Source: Azolla pinnata (Eukaryota; Streptophyta; Polypodiopsida; Salviniales; Salviniaceae). Taken from it: DNA of 64,000 nucleotides. Of the stretch, positions 56,908 through 64,000 are shown in pieces. Each line of letters opens with the position of its first letter. The stretch's first letter is position 1. The translations under genes and the position numbers were made by a program. Location: the NCBI GenBank assembly GCA_037176905.1, contig JBBBWG010000337.1:1-64000 (forward strand), written 5' to 3'. The notes beneath the pieces were generated by a model that saw only the letters and a program-made list of their open reading frames with translations, was not told the origin of the DNA and ran no database searches.

Positions 56908-59900
56908 CCAGACTGAGCTGGTAAGTGCCACCCCCAACCTGTGCCATTTTCTTTAGCACCTCCTCACATGGGTCATTGCCGAACATGATAGTGTGCAAGA
57001 TGAGCCGAGGTTCATTCTGTCTCATCCTTTGCACCAGATACAACGGATCAGTTCCTCCATTGTTTCCACCATCACTCAAAAAGATTACCACAGGCCACTT
57101 TGTCTCAATCTCCTGCACGCCATTGGACTCCAGCAAGATATCTTCAACAGCTTGCAGACCTGCAGAATAAGTTGTTCCTCCGGAAGCCATGTACACCAGT
57201 AGCTCGTCAACCACACTTTCAGATATCTCCTCCAATTTGGCCCCCACCAGTCCTACGTAGTCAAACAACACAACCGACATGGTGTCCTTCACCTGCCCTT
57301 GGTTGCTTGCTTGTAGCCTGATCTTGATAAAACGTAGCACAGCTTCGAACACACATCCCAACCTGTTTTGATGGCCACTATAATTAAACTTGGCCATGGT
57401 CGGAGAGATGTCATAAGAGCCCATGGAGCCTGACTTGTCTATTACAAAGATCACATTACATGGAGTATCCCTCACATGGCTACAACAGAAATGGTGCCCA
57501 TCATCTGTTACATATCCTCCGACTCCTGTCTGTAACGTCCCAGCATGAGGAATCGGTTCATGCCAGAGATATTCAGTACAATAAGATTTGGTTGAAGAAA
57601 CACCCTGCAGGTGCTCCTCTGACTGACAAATGTGGCCGCACAGAGCAAACATTTCCTTTTCTGCTTCTTCACAAGGATCCACAAACCTTATGTATTCCCA
57701 GTAAGCTTTGTGTGTCAGCTCATCCATGGGAATGTCTATGCCAAGTCCTGAGCAGCTCGAGGCGACATGTCGAGCACCATCATACAGTTTCTCGGTGCAG
57801 CAGCCTCCTGTCTTTGCAGTAGGACATGGTATCAAGTGAGTATGTCCTCTGCCTCTGGCTTTGCAGTGCATCATGCACATTTCTGCCTCACCTGAATCTC
57901 CCCGTGCGTACTTCCTATCCAACACATCTATCTCCTCCACTTCTGACACAAATCTCATATTCTTCATGTTTCCATGGACTGTCTTGTGTAAACCTGCATG
58001 GCCAATGGGTAGCTGGCAGTAGTAATCACAAGCTGGGCATCTGCTGTCACAAAAATGCACCACATCTGGATTCATGGAGTGCATGTGTGGGCCCTTGTGA
58101 ATGCTCTGGAACGGAGGGATTTCGAGACAACAAGTTTTTCGAACCTCTGATTGAGTAGAGACATGTTCGTACTCAAATTCGCTCCTCTTTCCATGGAACG
58201 TCCGGATCTGCTTCACTACCTCAGTAGAAACCTCACAAACTCCACTCAACTCACACTCCCCCTGGCATGGATGTTCACTTCCACAGAAGTGCACTGCTCC
58301 AGCTACATCAACCTTATGGAAATGTTCTTGCTCTGCACATGTGCGGTTGCATCCCGCCATGCAACACTGCTCAGGGCAGAACTTCTCATGGCAAGCATGC
58401 CTGGAATGGTCTCCCAGCTCGTAAGGTACCACACACTTGTTTCGACAACTGGGCAATGAGCACTTCTGCCTGCACATGTGCTGCAGAGAATTGCAGCGAT
58501 GGTCTCCTTCATGGTCTACTCTCAGTGAACACTTCCGGTTACAGTTTGAACTCCGGTCTGCAAATTTGCAAGACAACTGACAAGTATGCATCTTTTGCTT
58601 GCAGTCATGGTGTCCGGCATGGCCAGCCACATCTTTACAGTCCAATGTCATCTCTTCAGCCTGTTCTCTGCAAAAGGTACATTGATGCATGCATGTATGG
58701 TTCCCCAAGCAAGAATGCTCTGATGTGTGACCCTTGATACGGATGCATTTTAGGAAGCACAATTCACATTTGCAAGAACATAGCATCAACTTGCTCTTTA
58801 TGTCTGCAATGCTAGCTGCTACTTCTAAATGGAGTTTCTGAACATCTCCATTGTCCCCAAAGTCTTTCGTATTTAATTTCACCCACATCATCACTCGTTC
58901 TTTCCTTCTGTCTACTAGGGCCTCGAGAAGTTTCCCGTAAAGCATATGCCACGCTTCATCGTTGCTCTGTAGGCGTGGCACAACAGATTCAAAATGTTCT
59001 CTAATTGGTGTTAAAACACTACTCATTTCCATGTCATCAAACACTGCAGTTAGCTGTAGGCCTGCATCAGAGATATCAAATGCTGACCCAGATATGCTGA
59101 TCAATGGATCCTTGACGTCTTTTTGTTCATCTAAGTCAAGAAGGGGCTCATTATCAGAGCATTGACCCATCCTCAAAACAGAATCCAAATTCTTTCGCAG
59201 CAAAGAGATCCTCAATGCAACCCTTTTTGAATCTATTGGGGCCCAATCTCTCGTACTAATTTGTGCCATTACCAATTTCATGTCATCGAGAAACTGTCTC
59301 CCACATTGATAGCTTGATTTGGCGTCTCTGATAGTATACCCAATGTCATCAAGACTCTCATGAAATTCATGCTTCTGGAAGGGTGGCAGAGCTGCTATCT
59401 CCACCATGCCACCATACATTGTTGTCAAAAAGTTTTCATTAGATTTTCTGCACATTAGGTTGATTTTATTAAAGAATTCTAATTTCAAATCTTCAACATC
59501 TGCAGAATCCACATCTTTTATGGCCATGTAGAATAATCCGTTGAAAAGCCTCTCATCCTTTTTCACTATGCTGACGCCATCTTGGAATCGCTGAAACAGT
59601 GTTTCAGTTTCTTTATCAAGATGAAAATCCTGTAGGGCAAAATAAACATTAAATTTCATACTGAATTCCAAAAGGGTCTATAAACTACTGAAGCAAACTA
59701 GGTTCAGAGAAAAATCAAAGCAATGGAACACGACCTTTTTGTTGAAGATTGTTACATTGCTGATTGCTGCATTGAGAATAGACAAGAACATGTCTTCTTG
59801 TTCACTTCTCTCGAAGCTTCCTAGACCTTCGTAATCTAAGAGAACATAGAGACATTCCAAAGTACATCTCACTGTCATCCACACTCCATCAGTGCATCGA

Positions 59901-62900
59901 CCTCCTGCCACATCCAACAGACTACCGGCCAAGTGATTAAGAAGGTAGGATTTTCCGCTGCTTTGCTTACCCATAGATGATATGACCTTCACATCTCCTT
60001 TCCAGTTACTTATAACAAGATCATATAGTCCAAAACGAAGCAAGGCAGCTAGCGATACTGCATCAGAGTAAGTCACGTCAGATCCAATCTGAAGCCCATT
60101 AATCAATGGCTTCAACACATTGATTTCTGCTCTGGCAATCTGCAAGGGAACAAGGCACAACAACTTCTGAATCCATTCTCCCATCTTTATTCTGGGAGGA
60201 GTGGTAAATGAGTTGGGAACAATGGCCACATCCTGCCAATCTTTTATAACCATGGAGACTACTTCTAATTTCATATTTTCAAAGAATTTTCCTTTGTTCT
60301 TCAGCTTTTGTAATGAGCAAGCAATGTGCTGTTCGCTGTATTCTTTTGCAGTAATTTCATTGCAATTGAGGCAATCAAGTAAAACACAAATTCGTAAAAT
60401 TCTACAATCAGGGAATAGTGGAGGGCTGATTGCATATTTATCAAAGATGTGAAATATATAATCTAGACTTGCTGGAGTAGCAGATTCAGCACTTTGAGAA
60501 TTATTATCCACAATGTTAGGGAACTTCTCAGAGCTCACCTTTTGAAGGTGAAAGGTTTTCTGAGCTGAGGTAATATCCAGCAAATGAGAACTTATATAAG
60601 CCTTCAAGTTATTGAAGGCAAGAAAAACTAGATGCATTTGACCGCCAATGTACTTACAGTCTGCTTGTAAGTAACTAAGATTCTCAATCCTGATGGTATC
60701 TAAATCGAAGCACCTCAAAAATTTCATTGAATCACCAAGTAGGTAAACATAAGCAGAAAGAGCTGGACCAGAGTTTGCAATACTAGCTCCTTGCATTTCA
60801 TTGCACTCTGGGTTGCTGAAGACAATTACGCATGTTCCATCAGGTGTTGTGCAAGCTTTAAGAAAAGGAGATGGAAGGGTAACATGTTGAGGCATCATCA
60901 TTCCATTAGCAAGTTCACACACTCGAAGCCTGTTCTGGTCATCTATCAATAGCAATTCTCTCCTTCCAGGAATGAATTCCATCCAGACAATGTTACTACT
61001 TCCAGAAAAATTTGATAATAAAATATCAATACCTGTATAATCCATATGCTGGAATGAATCATCAAATCGGTATGCTTTTATACTGCACTGAACCCTACTA
61101 TACATAGCAATAATTCTTGACGTTTCATCAAAAGCAACAAGATCAAATCCCCGTTTGAGTTCCCTCAGAGGTCTCCCTGATTTGAGCATTCCTATCCTTT
61201 GGTAGCAATGAATTTGCAGCCATGATTTGTCTTTTGCCTCTACAAATACAAGTGCTTGCCCTGATTTCATTACAATCACTTGTGAAAGGTGTTCGCTGCT
61301 ACTATTGAGGGTACAAAGGTTCTCAGAGCCGGAAAATAACGGAACCAAAGAACCTCCAGGTGATGATTCTGTGTTTCTTTTCTCCGGTGCCAGTTCAATA
61401 GCCTTCCATGTGACACTCTCTCTTTCATTTTCCTCAATAGTATATGTCAGCTTTATCTTGGAGGTGTATGTTAGCTTTCTGATGACGTTAGAATTTAGTG
61501 TTATCCCCTTGATACACAATTTCAGACCACTTTGATCATTTGTTGGTACATCTTCAAACAATTGCTTCTTCAAGATCGACAGTATAGTCACCTTTTCAAT
61601 AAATACACCATTCAGTAAAAGATCCATTTCTTCCTCATGTTGTCTTCGTGCACATTTCTCAACAATCTTAAATATTTGATCCTTAACCTTTTTCTGGACT
61701 TTAAGCAACAGCTCTTTCCGTTCTTTCTTGTAAAAATCAGTGACCACTGACCGGACATGCTCATGAACAATTGTCTTACTGTTAGGAATTTCGATGAATG
61801 TAGGCAATACACTTGCTGCTTCCTTGGGCAGACCTCTCATATCCGCTGATAGTGTTTCTTCCTGGAGAAAGCCTACCACAATTTTTGGTTTAATAAGCTC
61901 CGTGCCCAATTTATCCACCAAGAAACTGGCAGCTTGCACATTCCTCTGAATAATTCGTGACTTCACATTACCCTCACACATGCCATCCACCCACTGCTTT
62001 ATCCCTTGAAATGAATCATTACACACAATCTTGGTCTGCATGGTTTTGTGATGACTTTGGAGACTCACTTTCATCACAAGTCGTGAGTCTTTCTCTACAA
62101 TAATTGGCTCCATCAGGAGAGTATGGTCCTGATTGAAATTAGAAAAGCCAACTTCTTGGTATATAATTGCGTTCAATTCACATTTAGTATCATCAATACA
62201 GACAGAAGCCTCAACTAAACTTATTTCTTGACCATTGCAAATAGGACCAAGTGAACTTGGAGAGTTAAAAACCACATAAACAGGGCCCCCTTCAGTGCTT
62301 TGGACCTTAGCACCTACATAAAGGAATGTTTGACAACTTGGTTGCTTACCAAGACATAGTTCACACAATTCACTTTCAAACTCATCAAACTTAAGCTTAA
62401 GAGTTATTTCTGCCTGCTCCTCATCAGATTTCTCTTCCATTTCTTCTACTTCTGAAGGTGATTTGAGTATACTTTCTTGCCAAGGATTGGTGTATTGCAG
62501 ATATGACTCTACAACTTGGTTCCAAGCATCCAAAACCTCCTTCTGCTTTCTTTTCATTACTGCAGGAAAAGTGTCTAGAAGCGAGCTCACATCCTGCTGC
62601 CCCTGGTGAAATTGCTCAGAGAGCTGTTTCAATTCTTCTTCTTTATTTATGATCTTCAGAAGTAATTCGAATTCATCATCTGGAAGATGAGTGCAATCAA
62701 TGGTGTACTGGCTAGTCTTAGAATCAAGAAACTTACTTGTATTGTCTGGATATAACCACTCTTCGCACGTCTTACTCACTACTTTTGGAGGGTTTACAAT
62801 GCCTGCAAGGACAAAGCATCGGTATATACCACATGAAATCCGCAATTCATTTGTCTTCAGATAATCAAGAGGGAGAGGAACCGAAAATCCTGGGAGGAGC

Positions 62901-64000
62901 TTCAGGTCATCTTCTAGCTCTGCTCGAACAGAAATCTGCAGCCTTTGAATTCGTTGCTGCCGCCTAAGAGGGAGCAATCCGGAGTGTCCACTGGTAGGGC
63001 CATGACCAGCTCCTCCTATATTTTTCCCATCAATGCATATATATACAACTTCACAAAGGTCTACGAGATACCTCACAAAGTTGCAAGACACATCCTTTCT
63101 AGTTGCAGCTGAGGGTTCCCCTGTTCTTGCGTCCCAGTAGAAGAGGTAAAGAGTTGATCTCGTTCCATACACAGCACTCGGAAAGGAGGCATATAATCCT
63201 GAGCTCAGCTTATTGCAATCCATGGCTTCCAAAAGATCAGGATGAGCTAGCCCTCTCTTTCTAAACACCTTGCTTATGACTAGCCTATCGCCATAAAACC
63301 CAATAACTGTCATGCGCTGCGAATCTAGGGAAGAGAAATCAAGATGGTTTACAATCCCACGATTGTTGGTTCTTGCTGAGGATGGCACTATAAGATTGCA
63401 CAGAGCAGTGATGTCTTTCTCAGAGACGAGGACTTTCTCAACAAAGCTAAGATCTTGCATGTCCACAGTAATCTGAATCAACCGGAACGCCAAATTAGGC
63501 AGCTGAGTGTGGAATGGATTGATTGATTGAACAGGGGTGTGATTACACATTAAGGTGCTAACTCCATTAAAGCTTGTGACTTCTGAACCATTAGTAGCAG
63601 TGAAATCGGCTGTAGCATTATGATGTTTGGAGTCATTTGGAGCTGAAAGCGTCGGATCAGACATCACATTAGCAGTATCACAGCATGTAGGATTATCGTG
63701 AGGATTGATGTCATTTAGTGGAGCTGCAGAGATAATTGGCTTGAGCACCGTATTGATACTCTCGACGCATGTAGAATCATTTTGATGATTAGAGTCGTTT
63801 GATGGAGCTGCACAAAGCATCTGACTGAACTTCCCATTAACAGCCTTGGAGCACGTAGAATCATCTGTCAGATCCTTCACATTGTGATGAGGATATATTG
63901 TCGAGTGAGCAATATTATGGAATATTTCAGTTGGAGCAGAATTCGTTGTTGTGCTCTTCAGTGTATCATCAGGGTAGCTGGATGAGGGTGGATCCAAAGT
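56819..64000 (-). CDS. Giant GTPase / Cys-His-rich / VWA protein, 5' end outside window
   Basis: Two exons are visible: 59735 to beyond 64000, and 56819-59629, joined across a 105-base GT-AG intron (59630-59734, phase 0, in-frame stop inside). The frame is still open at the window edge, so the start is missing; at least about 2,370 residues are seen. In order: a long N-terminal part I do not recognise, with coiled-coil-like stretches; a region that may be a beta-propeller (about 60.5-61.3 kb); a dynamin/GBP-VLIG-like GTPase with P-loop GKQSSGKS and G3 DYEGLGS, and a possible G4 IKDVD just after the intron; a helical stretch; a Cys/His-rich region (about 58.25-58.8 kb) of CxxxC and HxxHxC pairs, likely zinc-binding; and a VWA domain with intact MIDAS (DKSGS, GGTT, LSDGG). 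The stop follows SLVPMPPV. Function unknown; a large-GTPase role in defence or membrane remodelling is inference. Confidence 0.88.

Noticed and set aside
59641-59734. Two separate genes, GTPase and VWA, split at this point
   Set aside because: The break is a 105-base GT-AG intron in phase 0, and the joined sequence continues the GTPase domain.

Overview
The window is nuclear DNA from a land plant, most likely a non-seed plant such as a fern. The evidence is plant gene families (PsbY precursor, plant-type prolyl 4-hydroxylase, HUA1-like CCCH protein, UEV1), short GT-AG introns, plant-type telomere motifs, and a dense set of PLS-class pentatricopeptide-repeat (PPR) genes written almost entirely as single exons, as in organellar-editing-rich ferns and lycophytes. 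The species call is inference. There are two 100-N assembly gaps (25795-25894 and 36522-36621).

Layout. 1-2.8 kb: TGCATG-type and GATCGATC-type simple repeats. 2.8-5.4 kb: a PPR gene (+) whose 3' end is repeated just downstream. 6.3-30.2 kb: five ordinary intron-bearing housekeeping genes, all on the minus strand: an acidic EF-hand protein, a prolyl 4-hydroxylase (11 exons rebuilt here), a five-finger CCCH protein like HUA1 (10 exons), nuclear PSBY with two mature copies in one precursor, and UEV1 (4 exons). They are separated by microsatellites, an interstitial telomere-like block and tandem arrays. 30.5 kb: a heat-shock-element cluster with TATA box, possibly a solo LTR. 31.1-33.7 kb: two tandem arrays, the second running straight into the start codon of a PPR gene. 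33.7-52.95 kb: a cluster of five PPR genes (two +, three -) plus a 944-bp tandem duplication. 53.2-55.1 kb: two satellite-like arrays. 56.8-64 kb: a very large minus-strand gene, running off the window, that joins a GBP/VLIG-like GTPase, a Cys/His-rich region and a VWA domain.

The six PPR genes share the same PLS triplet register and an E-type C terminus with no DYW deaminase domain. They probably bind organellar transcripts and would need a deaminase partner if they act in editing. A recurring structural theme is that the 3' ends of several genes (three PPR genes and the VWA-GTPase gene) are partly copied immediately downstream. The best candidate for an undescribed system is the GTPase/Cys-rich/VWA protein. 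The most unusual sequence features are a telomere hexamer that codes for Gly-Leu in PSBY and a PPR start codon supplied by a tandem repeat.
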